A stretch of 64,000 nucleotides of DNA from Pseudomonadota bacterium (GCA_021324885.1 JAJPIF010000016.1:49800-113799), one strand, 5' to 3'; shown: positions 27,099 to 36,095, counted from the stretch's first letter. Numbers and translations: made by a program. The notes: generated by a model from the letters alone, not told the origin.

Positions 27099-27332
27099 AT
27101 GGCGTCGGATCCGGATGTGAACGCCGTAACTCCGCGCAATCTCACCGGATGTCTCCCGCGCAGGCAGAGAGGAAGTCACTTACGAACGAAAGCTGCGCGA
27201 GGCGGGGCGGTCGAGATGCGCACGCGGCGGGGCATGCCACACGGATTTTTCGTGATGTCGAAGCTTTATTCCGAAGCGCTCCAGGCCGCGGATTGTGCCG
27301 GCGATAGGCTGCTCGAAGCGTTGCGGAAATAG
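27099..27332 (+). pseudogene. alpha/beta-hydrolase (HSL-type) remnant
   Basis: The C-terminal part reads GMPHGFFVMSKLYSEALQAA with LLEALRK at the end, the typical last helix and catalytic-His strand (PHGF) of abhydrolase_3 / hormone-sensitive-lipase-like esterases. Just upstream, in a different frame (about 27172-27207), the sequence EEVTYERKLREAG gives the expected preceding segment, so a one-base frameshift separates them. The first residues (MASDPDVNAV) resemble an esterase N-terminus, implying a large internal deletion as well. Nucleophile elbow and Asp are missing, so it cannot be active. Confidence 0.6.
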
Positions 27333-27472
27333 AATTTGCGGTCAACGCGGGAAACGAGAGGCAGTCTATATGGTTGCTAATCGTGCCCGGACATTTGTAT
27401 ATCGATTCCAGGACTGGTGTTGAAATTCTCCGCAAGCGCCTGTCAATAGATGGTGTATGGAGGTAAATCGCC

Positions 27473-28609
27473 ATGACCGCTTCCCCTATCATCTCGGCCG
27501 ATTCGCACATGATGGAACCGCCGGACCTGTGGACCACGCGGCTGGACGCCAGCCTGCGCGAACGCGCGCCGCGCGTGATCAAACAGGAAGGTAAAACCGG
27601 CTCGGTATTCGTCGGTCCGGGGCTGCGTCCGTTTCCGGTCGCGGGCGGTTTTGCCGCCGGGCGCAGCGGCGTCGAACTGAGGGATTTCATGCGGCGCGCG
27701 CAGGGCTACGAAGACGCCCGCCCCAGCGGATGGGACCCTGCCGAGCGCATCAAGGATCAGGACGTGGACGGTGTATCCGCGGAGGTGCTGTACACCACGC
27801 TGGGGATGTCGCTGTTCGGGATGGAGGATCCGGAACTGCAGCACGCCTGTTTCGCCACCTACAATGATTGGCTGGCGGAGTTCTGCGCTTACGATCCCAA
27901 ACGGCTGCATGGCATCGCGCTGATCTCGCTCAAGGATATCGCGCGCGGGACGGCGGAGTTGGAACGGGCCGCCAAAATCGGACTCAAGGGTGCGATGATC
28001 TGGGGAGCGCCTTCCCCCAATCAGCCCTACTGGCATCGTATGTACGACCCGTTCTGGGGCGCCGCGCAGGAACTGCAGATGCCGCTGTCGCTGCATCTGG
28101 GCACTTCAGGCTCGCGCCCGCCGCGCCAGCGGGATCCGCAGGCGCCGAAATGGGAGGACATGCCGTTCGCGCGCGGCTACATGAACGTGATCCACGAGGT
28201 TCAACGCTCCTTCACTGATATCATCTTCAGCGGCGTGCTGATGCGCTTCCCGCGCCTGAAGCTGGTTTCAGCGGAGAACGACAGCGGCTGGATTGCACAT
28301 TACATGTACCGACTCGACCATGCCTTCGAGAAGTGGGGCGCTTCGATGGGCAATCCGCTCGACCTCAAGCCCAGCGAATACATCCGGCGCCAGGTCTGGG
28401 TCACGTTCCAGGACGATCCGATTGGTCCGATGACGTGGCAGTTCTTCGGCGAGGACAATTACATGTGGGCTTCGGACTTCCCGCACACGGATTCGACCTG
28501 GCCGCATTCACGCGAGGTGATCGAAAAGGACTTCCAGGGCGTGCCCGAGCACGTCAAACGCAAGATCACCTGCGATAACGCCGCGAGGCTGTATCGAATT
28601 CCGCTGTGA
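27473..28609 (+). CDS. amidohydrolase, PF04909 type (ACMSD-like)
   Basis: A 378-residue TIM-barrel metal enzyme. ISADSHMMEPPDLW at the start matches the Dx[ST]H-xxEP form of amidohydrolase_2 proteins; GLKGAMIWGAPSPNQPYWH, SLHLGTSG, and MWASDFPHTDSTWP (metal Asp and end of barrel) follow. Relatives include 2-amino-3-carboxymuconate semialdehyde decarboxylase and gamma-resorcylate decarboxylase, so decarboxylation or hydrolysis is possible. Start ATG 27473 is preceded by GGAGG. The next amidohydrolase begins 121 bases downstream; the pair may act in one pathway. Confidence 0.86.
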   Translation: MTASPIISADSHMMEPPDLWTTRLDASLRERAPRVIKQEGKTGSVFVGPGLRPFPVAGGFAAGRSGVELRDFMRRAQGYEDARPSGWDPAERIKDQDVDGVSAEVLYTTLGMSLFGMEDPELQHACFATYNDWLAEFCAYDPKRLHGIALISLKDIARGTAELERAAKIGLKGAMIWGAPSPNQPYWHRMYDPFWGAAQELQMPLSLHLGTSGSRPPRQRDPQAPKWEDMPFARGYMNVIHEVQRSFTDIIFSGVLMRFPRLKLVSAENDSGWIAHYMYRLDHAFEKWGASMGNPLDLKPSEYIRRQVWVTFQDDPIGPMTWQFFGEDNYMWASDFPHTDSTWPHSREVIEKDFQGVPEHVKRKITCDNAARLYRIPL

Positions 28610-28730
28610 TGGGACCGGGGGCGGCTGGCGATCGCCCGTCAATGCGCGTCGTTTCGCGGCCTGGCCGCCGGCGGCGGATTGCGTGGGGGCCCGCCCTTTT
28701 TCGCGGCACTTTAATTGGTGGAGCAAAGTA

Positions 28731-29549
28731 ATGGAAATTGTGGACTCCCAGGTACATGCCAATCAGCGCGGGATCGATCAGTCGATCGCGATTATGGACG
28801 CCGTGGGCGTCAATGCCGCCGTCATCGACGTTTGGCCGCCAGTGCGCAAAAAGCTCCCCGACGGAACCGTCCGCTTTGAGTATGCCTTCGCCGAGGAAGC
28901 CGTAGCGCGGTTTCCGGACCGCTTCGCTTACATCGCGCGCTTCGATCCCAACGATCCCGATATCGACAATCAGATGGCGCATGTGCGAAGCGCTCCGGGA
29001 CGGCTGTGTATCCGGATTGCGTCGGGTTTCGATTTCAAGATTTTGAAAGAGCGCGGCCATCAGCGCGTCCTGATGGCGGCCGGCAAGCATGACGTGCCGG
29101 TGATGATCTACCCGGGAGACGAACACGAACCGGTGATTGAGTACGTGCGCAAATTCGACACCGTCCAGTTCATCATCGACCATGTTGGGATGGGCGTGGA
29201 CCGCGCCAGTTTGCCGGATCGCTTGCAGGCCACGATCGATCAGCTTATCGCCTACGCGAAGTATCCGAACACTTGCGTCAAATGGGGCCATGCGCCGCGG
29301 CTTTCGAGCCAGCCCTTCCCGTTCAAGGACCTGCTTGCGCAATTGCCGCGCGTGATCGACGCGTTCGGAGTAAACCGCCTGATGTGGGCCAGCGATTACA
29401 CGGTTACCGTTGACCATCACACCTACGCCGAATCGCTGTTCTGCCTGCGCTGCGCCGACGGTCTTTCAGACAGCGACAAGGAGTGGATACTGGGTAAAAC
29501 CGCCCGTCAGATCTTACGTTGGCCGCGGACTGATAACCCGAGGAAGTAA
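28731..29549 (+). CDS. amidohydrolase, PF04909 type
   Basis: A 272-residue amidohydrolase_2-family protein: EIVDSQVHANQ at the start (DxQxH metal pair), FIIDHVGMGVD in the middle strand and LMWASDYTVTVDHHTYAE near the end. It is shorter than the preceding amidohydrolase and clearly not its duplicate. ATG 28731 has GGTGGAG in front; an open frame to 28683 was not used. Possible roles are lactone hydrolysis or decarboxylation of an aromatic or dicarboxylic acid. A 12-bp hairpin lies 32 bases after its stop. Confidence 0.84.
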   Translation: MEIVDSQVHANQRGIDQSIAIMDAVGVNAAVIDVWPPVRKKLPDGTVRFEYAFAEEAVARFPDRFAYIARFDPNDPDIDNQMAHVRSAPGRLCIRIASGFDFKILKERGHQRVLMAAGKHDVPVMIYPGDEHEPVIEYVRKFDTVQFIIDHVGMGVDRASLPDRLQATIDQLIAYAKYPNTCVKWGHAPRLSSQPFPFKDLLAQLPRVIDAFGVNRLMWASDYTVTVDHHTYAESLFCLRCADGLSDSDKEWILGKTARQILRWPRTDNPRK

Positions 29550-29581
29550 GATCAAAACGTTCGGCATGGAAGGCAGTAGGT

Positions 29582-29615
29582 CGCCGTCTGCGGCGAATGG
29601 CGCCCGCAGACGGCG
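29582..29615. repeat. 12-bp perfect inverted repeat
   Basis: CGCCGTCTGCGG (29582-29593) and CCGCAGACGGCG (29604-29615) with a 10-base loop, 32 bases after the amidohydrolase stop. There is no T-run, so it is not a standard intrinsic terminator; it may stabilise the mRNA 3' end, act with a factor, or be a repeat element. Confidence 0.5.
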
Positions 29616-29740
29616 GCCCGAGTGACCCGCCGTTAACTTATTTGTGGACAACCAGTCCACGGCTGAGTCACATTAAAGAGCAGGCCGTTCCACTACCAGA
29701 GAAGGGGCAATCTGGCCACGACGCGGCTCAAGGAGGATGA

Positions 29741-30043
29741 ATGAACAAACGAACGCTGCTCACGGTTTGGATTCTGATTGGCTGGTTTGTGCTGGCGCTC
29801 GCTATTCCCGGGGCGCACAGCGACGAATGGTACCAGGGAATGCGGGGAAACTGGGTGCGTGCCGACGGGAACTGGGTATGGCGGAGCACGCACGGTGACG
29901 AATGGTACCAGGGCCATCGCGGCCACTGGTACGCCGAACCTAACGGCTGGTACTGGCTGAGCGACAATGGCGCCGAATACCGCAAGGTACATGATCGTTG
30001 GGAATGGACTCACGAACGGCACCATCACCGTCATCATCATTGA
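29741..30043 (+). CDS. small exported Trp-rich repeat protein with His-rich tail
   Basis: A 100-residue protein with a signal peptide (LLTVWILIGWFVLALAIPG) and two copies of a DEWYQGxRGxW unit, each followed by a W-rich partner (VRADGNWVW, YAEPNGWYWL). It ends in HERHHHRHHH. AAGGAGGATGA contains the ribosome site directly before the ATG. The repeated Trp/Tyr/Gly pattern suggests a small beta-structured carbohydrate- or surface-binding protein; the His tail may bind a metal. I recognise no named family. It stands between the amidohydrolases and an amidohydrolase remnant. Confidence 0.75.
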   Translation: MNKRTLLTVWILIGWFVLALAIPGAHSDEWYQGMRGNWVRADGNWVWRSTHGDEWYQGHRGHWYAEPNGWYWLSDNGAEYRKVHDRWEWTHERHHHRHHH

Positions 30044-30184
30044 TTGGATCCAGACTGGGATGGCTGCCGCCATGGCCTAAGCGGTCAACAATAGCCCGGC
30101 GTCCTTCGATGCAAATACCGGCTCCCGGCCGATGCTGTTTAATTTCCAGCGCGAGTGACAGGGGATTGACGATTATCAAATTCT

Positions 30185-30286
30185 GGATCCGCGCAACTGC
30201 GGCGGCGGCTTGGCCATCCGGTGATCGATTCGGACGGCCACTTCGCCGAAGTGATGCCCATGTTCGTTGATTACCTTGAAACTTAA
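30185..30286 (+). pseudogene. amidohydrolase N-terminal remnant
   Basis: From GTG 30221 the frame reads VIDSDGHFAEVMPMFVDYLE then a stop at 30284-30286. This matches the first strand and metal motif (DSDGH) of PF04909 amidohydrolases, but no continuation exists. The frame upstream is open for about 12 codons without a good start. It looks like the 5' end of a deleted gene. Confidence 0.55.
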
Positions 30287-30310
30287 TTCCGTTGCCGCGC
30301 CAGCCTGATC

Positions 30311-30344
30311 AAAAAAAGGTGGCCGGACAAGGCCGGCCACCTTT
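30311..30344 (-). terminator. strong intrinsic terminator of the phosphoesterase gene
   Basis: AAAGGTGGCCGG (30315-30326) pairs perfectly with CCGGCCACCTTT (30333-30344) around a 6-base loop. On the minus strand the stem is followed by seven T (30311-30317 on the plus strand are A). It lies 24 bases after the stop of the minus-strand gene 30368-32260. Confidence 0.85.
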
Positions 30345-30367
30345 GAAGTACCGTGCGAACCAGTTTT

Positions 30368-32260
30368 CTAATGGGGGAAATTGAACATATCCATCAGATC
30401 GCCGATCGCTGGTCCGTTCAGCGGCACATAGGGTTCGTCGGCGCTCGCCACCGGGTTGGGCAGGTTGTCGCGGCTGGTGCTCGAAATCGTGGGAAGATTC
30501 CAGTTCTTCTCCACGAATTTGGCGAAAGAGACGTGGTCGTAATAGGTATGGACCACACGGCCGCCGGCCGAATAGGGCGAGACCACCAGCAGCGGTATCC
30601 GCGTGCCGTCGCCGAAGAAGTCGATCGGCTGCACATAGCCTGAATCGTAAAAGCCGCCACCCTCATCGACTGTGATGATGATCGCCGTATCCGCCCACAG
30701 TGACGGATTCGCCTTGGTCATGTCGATTATCTTTTTGCAGAATGCCTCGAACAGGTCCCATCGTGACGACGCCGGATGGCCGTCGAGGAAGCCGTCAGGC
30801 TTGACGATCGAAACCGCCGGCAGCGAACCATTTTGAATATCGCTGTACAGATCGGTGATATCCTTGAGATTGGCGCGCAGACTGGGATTGGTCATAATCT
30901 GCGTCGAATAGAGGAAGGGGTTGCAGATATTGCAGTAGCCGCCGTTGCCGTTGAGCTGCTCACCGCTCTCCGTGCCGTTCGCCCAGCCCTCGCCGTAGTA
31001 TCTCCACGATACATTGTGCTTGCCCAGCACCAGTCCCAGGTTGTTTTCCTGGCTGGGTGGAATGGTGAAGTCGTTGGGACCGCCTTGATATGCTACCTGG
31101 CCCGTACCGTAGTATCCGGGATTGTAATTGTTGACGAGGTAGTACGCTTTGTTCTTGCAGTTGCCTTTCTTCCAGGGCGCGTACGGCAACCCCTTGATGT
31201 AGTCCATCACCGACTTGACCCCGGGCTGCGTCGGGTCGGAGCAATTGACATATGACCCGCCGCTATAGCCGTCCTGAGTATAGAAGTTGTTTGTCCCAGG
31301 CTGTGGATCGGGATTCTCTATCTGATTGCTCGGCGGAGTCGCCGGGTTGCCCTTGGAATCCGCGAAAAAAATAGTCTCGCCGTAGCCGATCGCGAGATGA
31401 TTGGCGCCGGTCCCGCCCATGATCGCCTGGTGGTCATTGTCGCTCAACGTGTACTGCTGTGCCAGCGAGGTGAAATACGGCGCATCACCCGCGGCGTTGT
31501 TGTAAAAGCCCATCGCGATTGCGCCCTCGCCCTTGAAGCCGGCGGGTTGCGGGTTGCCATTGCTGCCGGTGGCGACGGTCACCTCAACCCACGGGAACAG
31601 GTCGGCGGCGCATCCACTCGGATTTGACGGCGTGGCATTGGCCAGGTCGCAGTCCAATTGCTGCCACATCTGGAAAAATCGATGGACCGGGCTGCCCGAA
31701 TAGGAGCTATAGGGGATATAGCTGGTAATCTGGAAGGGATCGTTGGGCAGGTCGGCCGGAAAGCGCGTGTCCAGCAAACCGCTGACGCCGGTCCCGCCGA
31801 TCGTCAGTAAGTAATCGTCGGCCGACTCGAGCGCGGGTTCGATCGCCGCCACTTCACTCGTGGTGCTGAAAAGCGCAGTTTGCGGACCTCCGACCTTGGG
31901 CTGAGGCAGAGTCGCGAATGCCTCGGTTTTGATGGGGTGAACCGAATACGCCTCGGGATCGTTGGCCTGGTACTGGGTAGCCAGATAGGCATTGGATCCC
32001 GGTGTGCCGTCGCTGTTCACGATTCCTTCGGACAGCAGATTCCAGACGGTCTGACCGGCGGGCGGCTGGTAGGTTCCGAACACATTGTCGAAGGTCCGGT
32101 TCTCTCCAATGATCAGCACCACGTGTTTGATTGGTGTGAGCGTGTTGTCGTCATTGGAGTGGTCGCTGTCAGCATACACCAGGGGCGCCCCGATCTGGCT
32201 CGCCAGCATCGCTGCAATAGCGACCGACCTCACCCATCGTTTCTTGTACAGACCTCTCAT
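30368..32260 (-). CDS. exported phospholipase C / acid phosphatase-family phosphoesterase
   Basis: A 630-residue protein of the phosphoesterase family (PF04185), which includes non-hemolytic phospholipase C and AcpA-like acid phosphatases. IKHVVLIIGENRTFDNVFGT is the family signature with the metal-site Glu-Asn-Arg-Thr-Phe; SDNDHQAIMGGTGANH, YDHVSFAKFVEKNW and ITVDEGGGFYD carry further metal and catalytic residues. Residues 1-30 are a signal peptide (SVAIAAMLASQIGAPLVYA). AGGAAGGAGAAG precedes the ATG. It should release phosphate or head groups from organic phosphate outside the cytoplasm, in keeping with ppk and phosphate use in the window. It has its own strong terminator. Confidence 0.88.
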   Translation of the reverse strand: MRGLYKKRWVRSVAIAAMLASQIGAPLVYADSDHSNDDNTLTPIKHVVLIIGENRTFDNVFGTYQPPAGQTVWNLLSEGIVNSDGTPGSNAYLATQYQANDPEAYSVHPIKTEAFATLPQPKVGGPQTALFSTTSEVAAIEPALESADDYLLTIGGTGVSGLLDTRFPADLPNDPFQITSYIPYSSYSGSPVHRFFQMWQQLDCDLANATPSNPSGCAADLFPWVEVTVATGSNGNPQPAGFKGEGAIAMGFYNNAAGDAPYFTSLAQQYTLSDNDHQAIMGGTGANHLAIGYGETIFFADSKGNPATPPSNQIENPDPQPGTNNFYTQDGYSGGSYVNCSDPTQPGVKSVMDYIKGLPYAPWKKGNCKNKAYYLVNNYNPGYYGTGQVAYQGGPNDFTIPPSQENNLGLVLGKHNVSWRYYGEGWANGTESGEQLNGNGGYCNICNPFLYSTQIMTNPSLRANLKDITDLYSDIQNGSLPAVSIVKPDGFLDGHPASSRWDLFEAFCKKIIDMTKANPSLWADTAIIITVDEGGGFYDSGYVQPIDFFGDGTRIPLLVVSPYSAGGRVVHTYYDHVSFAKFVEKNWNLPTISSTSRDNLPNPVASADEPYVPLNGPAIGDLMDMFNFPH

Positions 32261-32677
32261 CGCATCTTCTCCTTCCTGTTCAGTTGAGAGTTCGGCGTTT
32301 CAACGCGCGCGGAAGATGGCAGGTAAGAATGAAGCCGATGAGAGAAAGAAATGACGCTCTGATTAAAATCCGTTTGCTGGTTAAACCGCCTTTCATGAAC
32401 ATTTGGAGAAACGCTTTCAGTGAATCAGGAGTCGTGGGTAACAACCGCCTCGTCCCCGGACGGTAGCCGACCATGCCTGTCAACTCCGGGTGCCTATCAG
32501 GGCAGGCGCCGGGCCCGGTTCTGGACAACTCGAAGAATGACAGCAAGCAAAGAGATAAACGCAGGGGAGAACGAAGCGGGCGCCGCCATGCCGGGCAGAC
32601 GCGCGGGGCTTAAAACGTTGAGCGCAACGCGCGCGGGCGTTCCACGCTTATGCGCGCGATGCGCAGCGCCCGCACCT
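32261..32677 (-). other. 417-base gap without a clear gene
   Basis: Region upstream of the phosphoesterase gene and downstream of the molybdenum hydroxylase operon. Open frames here (for example 32420-32737 and 32497-32742) have no ribosome site and overlap the real small gene at 32678. It probably holds the phosphoesterase promoter; no hexamers stand out. Confidence 0.55.
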
Positions 32678-32890
32678 TCAATCGTCCGTTTTGAAGCAGC
32701 CGCGATCCGGGCCGCAGGTTTGCGCGTTGGCCGGTAGTCCATCGGGACCGATGGGGCGCTGGGTCAACAGGCAGGTGTAACAGGCGGTCGAGCTTTCGGG
32801 CTCGAACCACCGCCGGCCTTCGGGCGTGCGCCAGTAGGCGGTTTTGGTCCGTAGCATTGCGCAGAAAACGTGCTCGATGCCTTGTGCCAT
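32678..32890 (-). CDS. 70-residue Cys-rich protein ending the Mo-hydroxylase operon
   Basis: A small acidic-basic mixed protein with a CYTC pair (SSTACYTCLLTQRP) and a CGPDRGC pair near the end, plus a further Cys near the start (HVFCAML). Two spaced Cys pairs suggest zinc or iron-sulfur binding. The ATG lies 14 bases after the FAD-subunit stop with GGAG overlapping that stop, which argues for real translation and coupling. No family name is known to me. Position at the end of the operon suggests a role in maturation or electron transfer of the enzyme, but this is inference. Confidence 0.65.
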   Translation of the reverse strand: MAQGIEHVFCAMLRTKTAYWRTPEGRRWFEPESSTACYTCLLTQRPIGPDGLPANAQTCGPDRGCFKTDD

Positions 32891-32904
32891 CGCCGACGCT
32901 CCGT

Positions 32905-33894
32905 CTAGGCCGTTTCGATTCCGCCGGCGCGCAAAACCGCGCGGCGCACCAGCGCTTTTGCGATCGGGACCTTGTAGCCGTTATCCGACAGCGGCGCCGC
33001 CGGCTTTAATGCCACTTCCGCCGCGCGCGCCGCGGCGGAGCTGTCCAGACGGGCGCCGCGCAAGGCGGTTTCGGCTTCGTGGGAGCGCCACGGAATGGGC
33101 GCCACCGCCCCCATCACCACCCGCGCGTCGCGGATCAGGTGCGTGTCATCGCTGACGACGATTGCGGCAACGCTCACCAGCGGCCAATCGAAGCTTTGTT
33201 TCTCGCGCGCCTCGAGGTACGCGCTGGCGGCGCCTGGAGCGGGCGCCGGAATCATCACCTCGATTAGTACTTCGCCGGTATCGAGCACGTTTTCGCGCGT
33301 CGGATCGATCCTGGGCAGGGTGAAGAATCGCTCCAGCTCAAGTGTCCGTTCGCCGCCGGGGCCAATCAGCTTCACGCTCGCGGCGAAAGCGACGAGAGCC
33401 GGCGCGAGGTTGGACGGATGCACGATAAATGAAGGACCGCCGCCGAGGATCGCGTGGTAGCGATTGAGGCCGCCCGGCGCATAACAGCGGTCGCCGCCTT
33501 TCTTGAGGCAGTTCACGTCCGGGTGGCGGAAGTACCAGCATCGCGGACGTTGCAGCAGATTGCCGCCGACGGTGGCGAGATTGCGCACCTGCGGCGTCGC
33601 CGCCTGTGCCGCCGCTTCGGCCACGGCCCCATAGCGTTCGCGCAGGGTTGGATTGGCCGCGACTTCGCTCAATTTCACCAGCGCCCCGATTCGCACTCCA
33701 CCGCTCTCGTCGGTCTCGATCGCATCCATCGCGCCGACGCCCTTGAGATTGACCAGGCTTTGAGGCGCCACGATGTTTTGCTTGAGTAAATCGAGCAGGT
33801 CCACGCCGCCGGCGAGCGCCGCGTGGTTGCGGCCGCTGAGCAATTTGACCGCGTTCGGCAAATCCCGCGGCGTCACAACTTCGAAGCGATTCAT
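32905..33894 (-). CDS. molybdenum hydroxylase FAD subunit (YagS/PaoB-like)
   Basis: A 329-residue FAD-binding subunit of the xanthine-dehydrogenase family: GGVDLLDLLKQN, then TPQVRNLATVGGNLLQR and the CO-dehydrogenase-flavoprotein C-terminal domain. An insertion QRPRCWYFRHPDVNCLKKGG with a further Cys (DRCYA) matches the extra 4Fe-4S-type loop of PaoB/HbaD-like subunits; three Cys are visible, the fourth ligand could not be placed. ATG 33894 shares its first base with the TGA of the Mo subunit gene (ATGA overlap), so the subunits are translationally coupled. Confidence 0.92.
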   Translation of the reverse strand: MNRFEVVTPRDLPNAVKLLSGRNHAALAGGVDLLDLLKQNIVAPQSLVNLKGVGAMDAIETDESGGVRIGALVKLSEVAANPTLRERYGAVAEAAAQAATPQVRNLATVGGNLLQRPRCWYFRHPDVNCLKKGGDRCYAPGGLNRYHAILGGGPSFIVHPSNLAPALVAFAASVKLIGPGGERTLELERFFTLPRIDPTRENVLDTGEVLIEVMIPAPAPGAASAYLEAREKQSFDWPLVSVAAIVVSDDTHLIRDARVVMGAVAPIPWRSHEAETALRGARLDSSAAARAAEVALKPAAPLSDNGYKVPIAKALVRRAVLRAGGIETA

Positions 33895-36095
33895 CAGGCC
33901 CTGCCTATCGCCGCAAGCACTTTGTCGGGGGTCATCGGCAGCGATCGCACCGGCGCGCCGATCGCGTCGTAAACCGCGCAGGCGATTGCCGCCGCCGTTG
34001 CCACGTGCACCACTTCGCCCAGCCCAAGCACGCCGGTGTTGGTCACGCCGTTGGCAACCTCGATGAACAGCGCGTTAATCTCCGGCGTGTCCAGCGGACC
34101 CGCAAGCTTGTAGTCGTCCATCGTGGGATTGACCATCACTCCGATCGCCGGGTCAAGCCGCCGCTCCTCGAACAGCGCATAGCCGATGCCCATCAGGACG
34201 CCGCCGTTGACCTGGCTGCGTGCGGTCAGCGGATCGACAATCCGGCCCGCGTCGTGCACGGCCGTGACGTTGAGCACCGCGACGATCCCTGTTTCGACGT
34301 CCACTTCGACTTCGACAAACTGGCATCCAGCCTGATCGTGGCGAAACCCGGCGTAGTTGGGCACGTGCTCGCCCTGGGCGGCGAGCGAGTCGGCCGGGAT
34401 ACGCCGGCAGACGTCGACGAAGCTGGCTGCCCGCGCCGGTTCGAAGCGCACCCGGATCATGCCATCGCGGGCTTCGAGGTCGCCCGGCTCGGCCCCCAGC
34501 ATCGGCGCGGCGATAAGAAACAGCTTCTCTCGCAAGTGTGCGGCGGCCTGGCGCACGGCGGGAGTATTGGAGGGCGCCGTACTGCTGCCGCCCGACGGCA
34601 CCGAGAAGAGGTAGCGCGTATCGCCAATCTCCGCTGCCACGCGGGATGGCGAAAGGCCGAGTTCCTCCGCCGCGACCATCGCCAGAATGTTGCGTGTGCC
34701 GGTGCCGATATCCTGTGTGCCGATTCGTATTGCCACGCGGCCGTCACGAAAGGCGATCGCCTGGGCCTGCGGTCCCGCGCTGCCGATCGCATGCCAGGCG
34801 GCGGCAGCGACGCCAATCCCGCGCCGGCGCGTCCCCGCCGTCCTGGGCGCGCGGCTCTTCTCTTCCCAATTAAATGCTTTGGCGCCCACGTCGAATTCCC
34901 GCGCGCGCACCGGATTGCCATTGTTGCGGCGCCGGAACTCGAGTCGATCCAGTTTGAGCTTGCGCGCCAGTTCGTCCATCGCCAGTTCCAGCGCGAAACA
35001 TCCCTGCGGCCATCCCGGCGCTCGCATCGGCGAGGACGGTCCGGCATTGACATAGATGTCCCGCTCCTCGGTGCGGACGTTGGCGCATCGATACAACGTC
35101 CTGAAGGGGCCCGCGCTTCCGGCGCCGCCGCCGATTCCGCCGCTGCCCTGCTCCACCAGCTCTATGGCCACAAGCTTGCCGTCGCGGTCCGCGCCGAGCT
35201 TCACGTGCTGGAGCGAACTGGGCCGATTGCCGGTGGCCAGATGCTCGGCCGACCGTGGCAGCATCAGCTTGACCGGCGCTCCCGCGGCGCGGGCGAGTTG
35301 CGCCGCTATCACAACCTCGGGACCGGCGCCGAACTTGGAACCGAATCCGCCACCAAGATAGGCGGTGATGACGCGGACCTTGTCCGGCGGCAGGTTGAAC
35401 AGCACCGCCAAATCGTCGCGCACGGTGAAAATGCCCTGCGTGGAGCACCATACGGTGAGTTCATCCCCTTCCCATCGCGCAACCGCGCCATGAGTTTCGA
35501 GCGAGACGTGGGTTTGCACCGCGGTGGTATAGATCGCCTCATGCGTCGCCGCGGCCTGCGCCAGGGCGCTCGCGACGTTGCCGGTCTCCGTCACCGATGG
35601 CGCCGCCACGTTGGATCGATCGGAGAACACCCTCGGTGCCGAGGGCTTTTGCGCTTCCTCCATGCTGGTCACGAACGGCAGCGGCTCATAATCGACCTTG
35701 ATCAGGGCGACAGCGTCGTTTGCGATCGCGGGGCTGACGGCGGCGACCGCCGCAACCTCCTGGCCGGCGAAGCGCACGATTGGTTCACCGCGTTCGATTG
35801 CCGCCCGCACCCCGGGCAGAGCGCGCGCCCGCGACAAATCCACGGCGCGAACCCGCGCATGCGGATAGGGGCTGCGCAGGATCGCGCCGTACAACATTGC
35901 GGGGAGATCGATATCGTAGGTATAACGCGCGCTGCCGGTTGCCTTGAGCGGTCCGTCAACGCGCGGTGTGGCGCGGCCGACCACGCTGAATTTGTCGCCC
36001 CATTGCCACGGCGTCGGTTCCTCGTCGGGGATGACCAGTTTGACGTCGCTGGTATCGCCCGTAAATCCGAGCCTTACCGTGACCGTGCGCGCCAT
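33894..36095 (-). CDS. molybdenum hydroxylase large subunit (PaoC/YagR-like)
   Basis: A 733-residue molybdopterin-cytosine-dinucleotide-type subunit, close in length to E. coli PaoC. Domains: a/b hammerhead from VVGRATPRVDGPLKATGSAR, then GGGFGSKFGAGPEVVIAAQL, APGWPQGCFALELAMDELAR, GTQDIGTGTRNILAM, and the C-terminal catalytic GLGE (LGLGEVVHVATAAAI) with the base Glu. It oxidises an aldehyde or heteroaromatic substrate with water as oxygen source. The start overlaps the 2Fe-2S gene stop. Gene order here is 2Fe-2S, Mo, FAD, whereas E. coli paoABC is 2Fe-2S, FAD, Mo. No XdhC/PaoD chaperone gene is present in the window. Confidence 0.94.
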   Translation of the reverse strand: MARTVTVRLGFTGDTSDVKLVIPDEEPTPWQWGDKFSVVGRATPRVDGPLKATGSARYTYDIDLPAMLYGAILRSPYPHARVRAVDLSRARALPGVRAAIERGEPIVRFAGQEVAAVAAVSPAIANDAVALIKVDYEPLPFVTSMEEAQKPSAPRVFSDRSNVAAPSVTETGNVASALAQAAATHEAIYTTAVQTHVSLETHGAVARWEGDELTVWCSTQGIFTVRDDLAVLFNLPPDKVRVITAYLGGGFGSKFGAGPEVVIAAQLARAAGAPVKLMLPRSAEHLATGNRPSSLQHVKLGADRDGKLVAIELVEQGSGGIGGGAGSAGPFRTLYRCANVRTEERDIYVNAGPSSPMRAPGWPQGCFALELAMDELARKLKLDRLEFRRRNNGNPVRAREFDVGAKAFNWEEKSRAPRTAGTRRRGIGVAAAAWHAIGSAGPQAQAIAFRDGRVAIRIGTQDIGTGTRNILAMVAAEELGLSPSRVAAEIGDTRYLFSVPSGGSSTAPSNTPAVRQAAAHLREKLFLIAAPMLGAEPGDLEARDGMIRVRFEPARAASFVDVCRRIPADSLAAQGEHVPNYAGFRHDQAGCQFVEVEVDVETGIVAVLNVTAVHDAGRIVDPLTARSQVNGGVLMGIGYALFEERRLDPAIGVMVNPTMDDYKLAGPLDTPEINALFIEVANGVTNTGVLGLGEVVHVATAAAIACAVYDAIGAPVRSLPMTPDKVLAAIGRA

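Noticed and set aside
29741..30043. His-rich tail as a vector tag
   Set aside because: The gene has a natural ribosome site, signal peptide and repeats, and the tail contains mixed residues (HERHHHRHHH), so it is not a cloning artefact.
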